Below, one piece after another: positions 1-6,186 of a stretch of 19,703 bases of DNA (within the stretch, counting starts at the first letter, position 1; each line of letters begins with the position of its first letter). The notes under the pieces are model-generated. The model had not been told where the DNA came from and ran no database searches. It was given only the letters and a program-made list of their open reading frames with translations. Source of the DNA: Bacteroidales bacterium (GTDB lineage: Bacteria > Bacteroidota > Bacteroidia > Bacteroidales > VadinHA17); NCBI GenBank assembly GCA_015486475.1, contig WFRO01000280.1:1-19703 (forward strand), in the 5' to 3' direction. Both the position numbers and the translations under genes were made by a program.

Positions 1-754
1 CATACGCATCGTCTGGTCGGCGCTGGATGCGGTGAAGATCGCAAGGGAGAACTCCGGCAAAAGGGTGATCCTGCTGGCCATCGGCTTTGAGACCACCGCC
101 CCTGTGACGGCCGGGGCACTGCAATATGCTTTTAACAACAAGGTGGAGAACTTTTTTGTTTACAGCGCCCACAAGATCATGCCCCCGGCCATGGAGACCC
201 TCATCGACGAGGGCGTGTCCCTCGACGGATACCTGGCGCCGGGGCATGTGAGCACCATCACCGGCACCTCCATATACGAAAACATTGCCTCAAAATATGG
301 CAAAGCCTGCGTGATCGCCGGCTTTGAGCCGGTGGATATCCTTGAGTCGATCCTCATGTTAGTGAGGCAGGTGGAAGGAAAAAAACCGTCCGTGGAGATC
401 CAGTACAAGCGGGTGGTGCGGCCGGAGGGAAACATCCCCGCGCTCAGGATGATGAACGAGGTGTACGGTCTGCGGGATGACTGGTGGCGCGGGCTGGGCA
501 TCCTCCCCGCCAGCGGTCTGGCCCCGCGGGAGAAATATGCCCGCCATGATGCGGAAAGGATGATCCCTGTGGAAGTGGAGGAGACCATCGAGCCCAAAGG
601 ATGTATCTGCGGAGAAGTGCTGAAAGGGGTGAAAAAACCGGTCGACTGCCCTCTCTTCGGCAGCGTGTGCACCCCGGCCACACCCGCCGGCGCCTGCATG
701 GTATCGCCCGAAGGAGCCTGCCAGGCATGGTATAAGTATAAGGCAAAAGTATAA
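1..754 (+). CDS. hypD: Hydrogenase maturation protein HypD (3' part; 5' end outside window)
   Basis: HypD is the iron-sulfur scaffold that, with HypC, assembles the Fe(CN)2CO group of [NiFe]-hydrogenases in the cytoplasm. The reading frame is open from base 2, so the N-terminus with the first conserved cysteines is missing. Visible family motifs are AIGFETTAP, SAHKIMPPAM, APGHVSTI and GFEPVDIL, then the C-terminal cysteine block that binds the 4Fe-4S cluster: GCICGEVLKG (bases about 598-627), DCPLFGSVCTP (about 646-678) and GACMVSPEGACQAWY (about 691-735). The stop codon (752-754) falls inside a 13/14-bp direct repeat, so the last residues (KYKAKV) are repeat-derived. hypE follows after a 323-base repeat-filled gap. 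Family assignment is essentially certain. Confidence 0.97.
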   Translation, partial: IRIVWSALDAVKIARENSGKRVILLAIGFETTAPVTAGALQYAFNNKVENFFVYSAHKIMPPAMETLIDEGVSLDGYLAPGHVSTITGTSIYENIASKYGKACVIAGFEPVDILESILMLVRQVEGKKPSVEIQYKRVVRPEGNIPALRMMNEVYGLRDDWWRGLGILPASGLAPREKYARHDAERMIPVEVEETIEPKGCICGEVLKGVKKPVDCPLFGSVCTPATPAGACMVSPEGACQAWYKYKAKV

Positions 755-797
755 AGGCAAAAGGAATAAGGAAGGAATAATGGAATAATGGAATGAT
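735..797 (+). repeat. Repeat tract overlapping the hypD stop codon
   Basis: Direct repeat AGTATAAGGCAAA (735-747) is followed at once by AGTATAAAGGCAAA (748-761); the hypD stop TAA (752-754) lies in the second copy. Related A/G-rich sequence continues into three 8-bp units, GGAATAAT twice (774-781, 782-789) and GGAATGAT (790-797). Seen directly; function unknown. Confidence 0.85.
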
Positions 798-815
798 GGG
801 GAGAAATCAACTACT

Positions 816-944
816 TAATTTCGCGAACATAGTGAGCTAATTTCTACCTAATTTCATCCCAACGTAGTCGGGACTAATTTCACGAGCGCCAGCCTTCGTC
901 CCTAAATGCCGGGACTTCGGCAGGCAAAGCAGCGAGTAAATTTC
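816..944. repeat. Irregular array of TAATTTC motifs with inverted repeats
   Basis: TAATTTC occurs at 816-822, 838-844, 849-855 and 875-881, and as TAAATTTC at 937-944. Four of the five are followed closely by CG-containing words such as GTGAGC or ACGAGC. An inverted repeat, GTCCC (898-902) with GGGAC (911-915), sits inside the array. No ORF with family resemblance was seen. Together with the flanking tracts this fills the hypD-hypE gap (755-1077). Confidence 0.65.
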
Positions 945-976
945 GTGAGCGAAGCGAACTAATGACAACTGTACTA

Positions 977-1032
977 AAGGCATAAGGCATAAGGCATAAG
1001 GCATAAGGCATAAGGAAGTTTCAGGTTTCAGG
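977..1032 (+). repeat. Heptamer tandem repeats upstream of hypE
   Basis: Five exact copies of AAGGCAT (977-1011) are followed by AAGGAAG and then two exact copies of TTTCAGG (1019-1032). The next bases contain GAATGACGAACG and CGAATGACC, words that recur near other gene ends in this window. The hypE start lies 45 bases downstream. Confidence 0.9.
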
Positions 1033-1077
1033 TTCGAATGACGAACGTCGAATGACCAAAAACATAAAAATACACTC

Positions 1078-2094
1078 ATGAAAAAAGAAACGATCTTACT
1101 CGGGCACGGCAGTGGCGGCAGGATGTCGCAGGAACTGATCCGCGACATGTTCATGAAGCATTTCGGCGGCGAAGTGCTCACGGCTGAGACCGATGCTGCC
1201 CTGCTGGATCTGCCGCCGGGGATGACGGTCTTTACCACCGACTCTTACGTGGTGAGCCCGCTCTTCTTTCCCGGGGGCGATATCGGCCACCTGGCCGTGT
1301 GTGGCACGGTCAACGACCTCTCGGTGTCGGGAGGGCGCCCGTTGGCGTTGAGTGCCTCTTTCATCCTGGAGGAAGGCTTGTCGCTGGAGGAACTGGAACG
1401 TGTGGTCAGCTCGATGGCAGATACGGCCCGTGAAGCGGGGGTGGCCATCGTCACTGGCGACACCAAGGTGGTGGAGCACGGCAGCTGCGACAAGCTGTTC
1501 ATCAACACGGCCGGGATCGGGGTACTTGACCCGCGGTACCGCGGCATCAGTCATGCCCGTGACGTGCAGGCCGGTGACAGGATCATCGTCAACGGCTTCC
1601 TGGGCGATCATGGTGTGGCCGTCCTGGCGGCCCGGCAGCATCTCGACATCTCCGGGGAGATCGTCTCCGATGCAGCCCCGCTGAACAAAATGATCGGACG
1701 GGTCCTGGAGGAGAAGGTGCCGGTGAGGTTCATGCGGGATCCCACACGCGGGGGCCTGGCCACGCTGTTATGCGACCTGGCCGAAAGGACCTCCCTGGGC
1801 ATTGATCTCCCGGAGTCTGCCCTGCCGGTGCGGCCGGAGGTGAAGAATATCTGTGAGGTCTTCGGGTTTGATCCCCTCTACCTGGCCAACGAAGGGAAGG
1901 TGGTGATGGTGGTGCCGGCAGAAGAAGCGGACAGGACCGTGGCCCTGCTACGGCAGGATCCCCGCGGCCGCAAAGCCTGTATCATCGGAACCATAACGCA
2001 TGACCACCCGGGCAAGGTGGTCATGGAAACAGAGATAGGAGGAAGAAGGATTGTGGATATGCTGGCAGGAGAACAACTGCCGCGCATATGTTAG
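1078..2094 (+). CDS. hypE: Carbamoyl dehydratase HypE (hydrogenase maturation)
   Basis: HypE dehydrates the carbamoyl group that HypF places on its C-terminal cysteine, giving the thiocyanate that becomes the CN ligands of the [NiFe] centre. The 338-residue protein has the normal family length and the AIRS/PurM-like fold: an early GHGSGGRMSQELI, FTTDSYVVSPLFFPGGDIG, AVCGTVNDLSVSGG, and a second domain with RDPTRGGLATLLCDLAE and ANEGKVVMVV. It ends in the diagnostic PRIC, with Cys338 as the substrate-carrying residue. The ATG start follows an A-rich leader without Shine-Dalgarno sequence. hypC and hypF are not in the window. The 205 bases after it (2095-2299) hold only a weak 5-bp hairpin (2102-2116) and nothing else I recognise. 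Confidence 0.97.
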   Translation: MKKETILLGHGSGGRMSQELIRDMFMKHFGGEVLTAETDAALLDLPPGMTVFTTDSYVVSPLFFPGGDIGHLAVCGTVNDLSVSGGRPLALSASFILEEGLSLEELERVVSSMADTAREAGVAIVTGDTKVVEHGSCDKLFINTAGIGVLDPRYRGISHARDVQAGDRIIVNGFLGDHGVAVLAARQHLDISGEIVSDAAPLNKMIGRVLEEKVPVRFMRDPTRGGLATLLCDLAERTSLGIDLPESALPVRPEVKNICEVFGFDPLYLANEGKVVMVVPAEEADRTVALLRQDPRGRKACIIGTITHDHPGKVVMETEIGGRRIVDMLAGEQLPRIC

Positions 2095-2299
2095 GGATAA
2101 ATCAGGTAATTCCTGAAAGATCTATCATAACCCTGATTCCTATGTGAATATACCAGTGTGTGCGGGGCTTTCCCCCTTTCCTTGGGTGCCAAAGCCAATT
2201 TCTGAGCTGTTGGAGCATAGCGAGAATCCCGGAGTCGTGATCGAAAGATGGCGACGGCACCAGGGGATCAAGGGGGCGGGTCGGCAGCAATAACATATA

Positions 2300-2704
2300 T
2301 CAGAAATCACCGTACTCGTTGTAAAGGCGGGTAAGGGCTTCGGAGATGTTCTCAAAAGAGAGAAAATGCTTCTTGCATCCCACACGGGAACATACATATA
2401 CCCGGCCCCCGCGTTGCAGGGCCAGCGGGATCATCGGCGCTTTACATTCACTGCAGAACTTGCTCTGGCTCACCAGCTCCTGATGACAGTGCGGACAGTA
2501 AACATGAACGATCTCTCCCTCTTTCAGCTCTATGGTGCTCTCGTGGGTGTAACATCCGTAGTAGGCACACAGACGAAGCTTTCCCTCCCCGTGGTCGGTC
2601 TTTACATCCAGCAGGATGCTCGGCTTGTCGTGAATGCGGTGATAGGGATCCATCAGCGACTTCTTGCAGTGCGGGCATTTGACGTTTAAGGCTAACTTTT
2701 CCAT
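2300..2704 (-). CDS. Small multi-zinc-ribbon protein of unknown function
   Basis: I do not recognise the family. The 134-residue protein has no signal peptide or membrane segment. It carries cysteine pairs typical of zinc ribbons: C10-x2-C13, C46-x4-C51, C70-x2-C73, C84-x2-C87 and C105-x4-C110 with His113. The first and last parts share a C-x4-C pattern (CAYYGC, CSRVGC), suggesting an internally repeated architecture of two or three zinc sites. It lies on the opposite strand between hypE and hypA, divergent from hypA over 109 bases that contain a Rex-like operator. It could be a metal-handling, regulatory or nucleic-acid-binding protein. Cysteine spacing and normal codon structure support a real gene; the function is open. 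Confidence 0.8.
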   Translation of the reverse strand: MEKLALNVKCPHCKKSLMDPYHRIHDKPSILLDVKTDHGEGKLRLCAYYGCYTHESTIELKEGEIVHVYCPHCHQELVSQSKFCSECKAPMIPLALQRGGRVYVCSRVGCKKHFLSFENISEALTRLYNEYGDF

Positions 2705-2773
2705 ATGACTTATTATTATGTTCTTAAACCTGAATATTTCCTGATAAAAATCTTTTCCATAATAATATTTTTT

Positions 2774-2791
2774 TTGTTAATTTCCAAACAA
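2774..2791. promoter_or_regulatory. Candidate Rex operator in the zinc-ribbon/hypA divergent promoter
   Basis: TTGTTAATTTCCAAACAA matches the Rex consensus TTGTTAAnnnnTTAACAA except for the first two bases of the right half-site. It ends 22 bases before the hypA ATG and 69 bases from the zinc-ribbon ATG, so it could control either gene. Seen: the half-sites and spacing. Inferred: binding by the Rex proteins encoded about 2 kb downstream. Confidence 0.6.
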
Positions 2792-2813
2792 AAAGATCAT
2801 AAAAATACAAGCG

Positions 2814-3155
2814 ATGCATGAATTGTCCATTGCCATGAGTATTGTTGACCTGGCGGAGGAATATGCTGCCAAAGAGGAGGCGCAGAGAGTGCTGGAAATG
2901 GAGATAGAGGTGGGAGAACTTTCCGGCGTGGTGACCGAAGCCCTGGATTTTGCCATGGAAGAGGCGGTGGCCGGCACCCTGTGCGAAAAGGCCCGTTGGA
3001 AGATCATTCCCATACCGGGCGAGGTGAGATGCCGCGCCTGCGGGCATGTTTTTCCCTCGGATTCCCTCTTCTCCGATTGCCCACGGTGTGGACAGGCCGG
3101 GGTGGAACTCGTGCGGGGGAATGAAATGCGGCTGCGCTCCATCCTGGTAGAATGA
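2814..3155 (+). CDS. hypA: Hydrogenase nickel-incorporation protein HypA
   Basis: HypA delivers nickel to the large subunit of [NiFe]-hydrogenase together with the GTPase HypB. The 113-residue protein has the family's usual length. It starts MHELSIAMSIV, giving the essential nickel ligand His2, and has the structural zinc site as two CxxC motifs, C73/C76 (CRAC) and C89/C92 (CPRC). The start is fixed by the MHEL motif; the leader is A-rich with no Shine-Dalgarno sequence. A Rex-like operator ends 22 bases upstream. hypB follows after 92 bases with its own candidate -7 box. Confidence 0.97.
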   Translation: MHELSIAMSIVDLAEEYAAKEEAQRVLEMEIEVGELSGVVTEALDFAMEEAVAGTLCEKARWKIIPIPGEVRCRACGHVFPSDSLFSDCPRCGQAGVELVRGNEMRLRSILVE

Positions 3156-3213
3156 TATGTGAAAAATATAACATATACTGACAAAGATCATGGCTGAACA
3201 GGGGGGAAAGGTA

Positions 3214-3221
3214 TAACTTTG
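3214..3221 (+). promoter_or_regulatory. Candidate -7 promoter box for hypB
   Basis: TAACTTTG fits the Bacteroidota -7 consensus TAnnTTTG and lies 26 bases before the hypB start. No clear -33 TTTG is visible at 19-21 bases upstream, so this rests on one box. Confidence 0.4.
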
Positions 3222-3247
3222 CTGAAAAGAACTTAAAACGAAGCGTT

Positions 3248-4042
3248 ATGTGTGACACCTGCGGTTGCGGCAGTGAGGATGAGGAAGTCATCCTCCGGAA
3301 GCCGGGTAAAGAAGGAGAACATTTTCATCTGGAGGGGGAGGATCATCTCCATCATCACGGGGAAGATCTCGGCCAATCCCATCATCACCACCACGAGGCG
3401 CGTGAGATCGTCGTGGAGCAGAATGTCCTCTCCAGGAACGATCTGCTGGCAGAGCGTAACAGGGGGTATTTTGAGGCGAGGGGTGTTACGGCATTCAACC
3501 TGGTCAGCTCCCCGGGGGCCGGGAAGACCAGTCTGCTGGAGCAAACGATCCGGGACCTGAAAGAGGAGAAAAAATTCTTTGTCATCGAGGGAGACCAGCA
3601 GACCATGCATGATGCGGAACGTATCGATGCCACGGGCGTGCCGGTGATACAGATCAACACAGGCAACGGCTGCCACCTGGATGCCCGCATGATACATACG
3701 GCGGTGAAGGAGATGGATATCCCTGAGGGGGCGGTGCTGATGATCGAGAATGTGGGGAACCTGGTGTGTCCTTCCCTGTTTGACCTGGGGGAGCACAAAC
3801 GCGTGGTGGTTATCAGTGTTCCCGAAGGGGATGATAAGCCGGTCAAGTATCCTACGATGTTCCGGTCGTCCCATCTCTGCATCATCAACAAGACCGATCT
3901 GTTGCCTTATGTTGATTTTGACCTGGAGAAGGTCAGGGAGTATGCCCGCCAGGTCAATCCGGAGATAGAGATCCTGGAATTGTCGGTAAAAACAGGAGAA
4001 GGTATGGACCGCTGGTATCAGTGGCTCAGAGAGAACAGCTGA
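3248..4042 (+). CDS. hypB: Hydrogenase nickel-incorporation GTPase HypB
   Basis: HypB is a SIMIBI-class GTPase that stores nickel and hands it to HypA and the hydrogenase. The 264-residue protein begins MCDTCGCG (Cys2, Cys5, Cys7), the high-affinity nickel site, followed by a histidine-rich stretch (residues 25-49, including a run of five His at 45-49). The GTPase domain shows Walker A SSPGAGKTS (87-95), the metal site GNGCHLDA with Cys142 and His143, ENVGNLVCP (167-175, Cys174) and the guanine-specificity motif NKTD (214-217). The stop is only six bases from the stop of the convergent rex gene. The N-terminal motif fixes the start. Confidence 0.98.
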   Translation: MCDTCGCGSEDEEVILRKPGKEGEHFHLEGEDHLHHHGEDLGQSHHHHHEAREIVVEQNVLSRNDLLAERNRGYFEARGVTAFNLVSSPGAGKTSLLEQTIRDLKEEKKFFVIEGDQQTMHDAERIDATGVPVIQINTGNGCHLDARMIHTAVKEMDIPEGAVLMIENVGNLVCPSLFDLGEHKRVVVISVPEGDDKPVKYPTMFRSSHLCIINKTDLLPYVDFDLEKVREYARQVNPEIEILELSVKTGEGMDRWYQWLRENS

Positions 4043-4048
4043 GAAGCT

Positions 4049-4669
4049 TTATTTTGTTTCTTCCTGTTTCTCCGTCATGTAGATCAGCGCTTCCAGTTCA
4101 TTACATACGCTTATGTTCTGTACCGTTACATCAGGAGGAGTTTTCAGCATGATGGGAGCGAAATTGAGGATACCGCGGATCCCTGCCTCCACCATCTGGT
4201 TACATATTTCCTGGGCCACCTGCTCCGGGACAGCAATGATCCCGATGACCACTTTCTCCTCGCGGATGACGCGTGCCATCTCGTCAGGAGGAAAGACGGG
4301 AATGCGGCAGTTCTTTTTCAGCTTGGCCGGGTCGATATCAAAGCCGGCCACCAGCTGCATGTTGCGGTTGATGAATCCTTTGTACTGGACCAGGGCTTTG
4401 CCGATATTCCCCAGACCGGCCAGGATGATCTTGTGCAGATCCTCTTTGTGGAGCAACTCGTTGATACTGTCCAGGATCTCCTGGATCTTGTATCCTGCTT
4501 TCTTGTTCCCACGCAGGTTGAACTGGGAGAAATCCTTGCGGACCTGCTCGGGACTTACCCCGATCTCCTGGGCCAGGGTGTATGAAAAAATACGGTCAAA
4601 ACCGAGGTTCTGGAATTTTAACAAGCACATCCGGTACTGGATGATGCGCTGTATGTTCTTTTTTATCAT
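4049..4669 (-). CDS. rex: Redox-sensing transcriptional repressor Rex, paralogue 1
   Basis: Rex binds operator DNA when NAD+ predominates and is released by NADH, derepressing fermentative and hydrogenase genes. With the ATG at 4669 the protein is 206 residues, normal for the family. The N-terminal winged helix includes GVSPEQVRKDFSQF (37-50) and GYKIQEI; the Rossmann domain has GLGNIGKAL (85-93) and FDIDPAK (110-116). A longer in-frame form from a TTG at 4717 is unlikely, because a -7 box (TACTTTTG, 4722-4715) covers that codon and would place the transcript start inside the extension. It is convergent with hypB (six bases apart) and divergent from the second rex, sharing one operator, so autoregulation is likely. 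Confidence 0.95.
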   Translation of the reverse strand: MIKKNIQRIIQYRMCLLKFQNLGFDRIFSYTLAQEIGVSPEQVRKDFSQFNLRGNKKAGYKIQEILDSINELLHKEDLHKIILAGLGNIGKALVQYKGFINRNMQLVAGFDIDPAKLKKNCRIPVFPPDEMARVIREEKVVIGIIAVPEQVAQEICNQMVEAGIRGILNFAPIMLKTPPDVTVQNISVCNELEALIYMTEKQEETK

Positions 4670-4714
4670 CTCTCTGTTTTTTTGGGGATGAGTATAGGTC
4701 TCTGTTTTATGTTG

Positions 4715-4746
4715 CAAAAGTAAGGGTTTTGTTTAATAATTAACAA
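4715..4746 (-). promoter_or_regulatory. Promoter of rex paralogue 1
   Basis: On the minus strand TTG (4746-4744) is separated by 21 bases from TACTTTTG (4722-4715), matching the Bacteroidota -33/-7 arrangement. The Rex operator covers the -33 element and most of the spacer, so bound Rex would block polymerase. The predicted transcript starts near 4708, which supports the ATG at 4669. Confidence 0.6.
4729..4746. promoter_or_regulatory. Rex operator shared by the two rex genes
   Basis: TTGTTTAATAATTAACAA matches TTGTTAAnnnnTTAACAA at every specified position except one (T for A, sixth base). It lies between the divergent rex genes. On the plus strand its TTG (4729-4731) is followed 23 bases later by TAATTTCG (4755-4762), a one-mismatch -7 box for the second rex. 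The match is seen; regulation of both genes is inferred. Confidence 0.8.
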
Positions 4747-4782
4747 TTAAATTTTAATTTCGCTGTTCATTGATCAAAAAGT

Positions 4783-5409
4783 ATGCTGATGAAGAAAAAA
4801 TTACCCCGCAAAACGGTAGAGCGGTTGAGTGAATACAGGAGAACGCTGATCAACTACCTGGATAGTGGGAGAGATTATATCTTTTCGCATGAACTGGCTG
4901 ATATGCATAACAATACAGCTGTGCAGGTCCGGCGCGACATTATGCTGATCGGTTATTCGGGGGTGCAAAGAAGAGGTTACAAGGTAAAGGAACTGATCCG
5001 GGCGATCGGGAAGGTGCTGGATGATCCCCGGGGACAAAATGTCGCCATTGTGGGTGTCGGCCATTTGGGTACGGCCATCCTCCATTATCTCAAAGGGAAA
5101 AGGCCGGCCCTCCACCTGAAAGCGCTGTTCGATATCGATAAGGAAAAGACCGGGCGTGAGATCAATGGTATTCCCTGTTATCCTGTGGAGGAACTCGCCG
5201 CCAGAGTGCGGGAGCACAAGATCGGGATCGCGATCCTTACCGTGCCGATGGAAGTGGCCAGGGAGACGACCGCCCTGCTGGTTGAGGCCGGCGTGCGCGG
5301 CCTGATGAACTTTACTACCGTTCCGCTGGATGTCCCTGAAGATGTTTTCCTGGAAGAATATGATCTGATCACTTCCCTGGAGAAGGTGGCTTATTTTGTC
5401 CGTATATAG
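4783..5409 (+). CDS. rex: Redox-sensing transcriptional repressor Rex, paralogue 2
   Basis: This is a second full-length Rex (208 residues). The winged helix contains QVRRDIMLIG (48-57) and GYKVKEL; the dinucleotide-binding loop is GVGHLGTAIL (91-100), followed by FDIDKEKTG. It differs widely from paralogue 1, including in the recognition region (NNTAVQVRRD against GVSPEQVRKD), so it is an old duplication or a separate acquisition. An ATG at 4789 (MKKKLPRK) is an equally possible start, two codons shorter. It is transcribed away from paralogue 1 and shares its operator. No intrinsic terminator is seen after it. Confidence 0.95.
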   Translation: MLMKKKLPRKTVERLSEYRRTLINYLDSGRDYIFSHELADMHNNTAVQVRRDIMLIGYSGVQRRGYKVKELIRAIGKVLDDPRGQNVAIVGVGHLGTAILHYLKGKRPALHLKALFDIDKEKTGREINGIPCYPVEELAARVREHKIGIAILTVPMEVARETTALLVEAGVRGLMNFTTVPLDVPEDVFLEEYDLITSLEKVAYFVRI

Positions 5410-5463
5410 ATGTATATGGTTTTTTGATGTCTCATCACTTTGAAATATCCCATGAACATGTTA

Positions 5464-5493
5464 TTGTTTTTTGATGAACGTTTGGTATCTTAG
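5464..5493 (+). promoter_or_regulatory. Candidate promoter of the lipoprotein gene
   Basis: TTG (5464-5466), a 19-base spacer and TATCTTAG (5486-5493, one mismatch to TAnnTTTG) give a Bacteroidota-type promoter. It leaves a leader of about 55 bases before the ATG at 5554. Confidence 0.4.
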
Positions 5494-5553
5494 GGGTAAA
5501 TGAAAAAAAGATTTTTGTTCTTTGTACCCGATTATTAACCAAAAACAATTACA

Positions 5554-6114
5554 ATGAAAACGATCACCAACATTTTATTAGGTCTTATCACACTGGCCGC
5601 GATCTCATACTTCACCTCATGTGATAAGATAGAATCCCTCACCGATGTAACATTCGATGCCAGCATGAATGCAGACATTGGCGTGGTTATTCCTGCCGGC
5701 AATGACAAGTCTGTCATGGCGGAAGGTTATGAGTTCTCTGAATCAGCTACGGTAGATCCGCGCGAAGACCCCGACATCGATAAATATTATGATAAGCTGA
5801 AGGGTTATGATGTGCAGGAGGTCACCGGAACGGTGAAGAAGGTCATGGGAGGTCCTGTGGTCATTACCCAGGGAAAAGTGACGATCGAATCGGACAATGA
5901 ATCGGTATCATGGGATATGCCCCTGCTCAAGCTGACGGAAGGCAAGTCTGTGACCTTTGGCAATGACAACGGAGAATGGGACAAGGTCAACAAGATCCTG
6001 GATGAAAAGAAAAAGTTTACCGTCACACTCTCCGGGGTGAGCGATAAGAACGGTGTCTCTTTTACCTTTAACATCCTCATCAAAGTCAAGGTGACAGCCA
6101 ATCCTTTGAACTGA
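5554..6114 (+). CDS. Putative lipoprotein, unknown function
   Basis: I do not recognise the family. The 186-residue protein begins with a charged MKTITN, a hydrophobic stretch (about 7-20) and a lipobox ending in Cys23 (YFTSC), so it should be exported, lipidated and membrane-anchored. The mature part is acidic and lysine-rich, with alternating hydrophobic residues near the end (FTVTLSGVSD, FTFNILIKVKVTA), consistent with a beta-sandwich, but this is only an impression. It is monocistronic between a candidate promoter and a strong terminator, and convergent with the M14 peptidase gene. Confidence 0.85.
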   Translation: MKTITNILLGLITLAAISYFTSCDKIESLTDVTFDASMNADIGVVIPAGNDKSVMAEGYEFSESATVDPREDPDIDKYYDKLKGYDVQEVTGTVKKVMGGPVVITQGKVTIESDNESVSWDMPLLKLTEGKSVTFGNDNGEWDKVNKILDEKKKFTVTLSGVSDKNGVSFTFNILIKVKVTANPLN

Positions 6115-6134
6115 TGCATATTGTATAACAATAT

Positions 6135-6160
6135 AAAAAGGCGCAGATCTGCGCCTTTTT
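6135..6160. terminator. Bidirectional intrinsic terminator
   Basis: A perfect 26-bp palindrome with arms AAAAAGGCGCAGA and its complement, ending in T runs on both strands. It lies 20 bases after the lipoprotein stop and 26 bases after the M14 stop on the other strand, so it can end both transcripts. An A/T stem (ATATTGT/ACAATAT, 6118-6134) adjoins it. Confidence 0.9.
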
Positions 6161-6186
6161 TTCTTTTGCTTTTTCTCAGGAAAGAA

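Noticed and set aside
2102..2296. 64-residue minus-strand ORF after hypE
   Set aside because: No family resemblance and it lies in a convergent gap; probably chance.
3233..3874. 213-residue minus-strand ORF
   Set aside because: Shadow of hypB; the plus strand carries the nickel site, Walker A and NKTD motifs.
4670..4717. TTG start giving a 16-residue longer Rex paralogue 1
   Set aside because: The codon lies in the -7 promoter box and the extra residues are outside the family's N-terminus.
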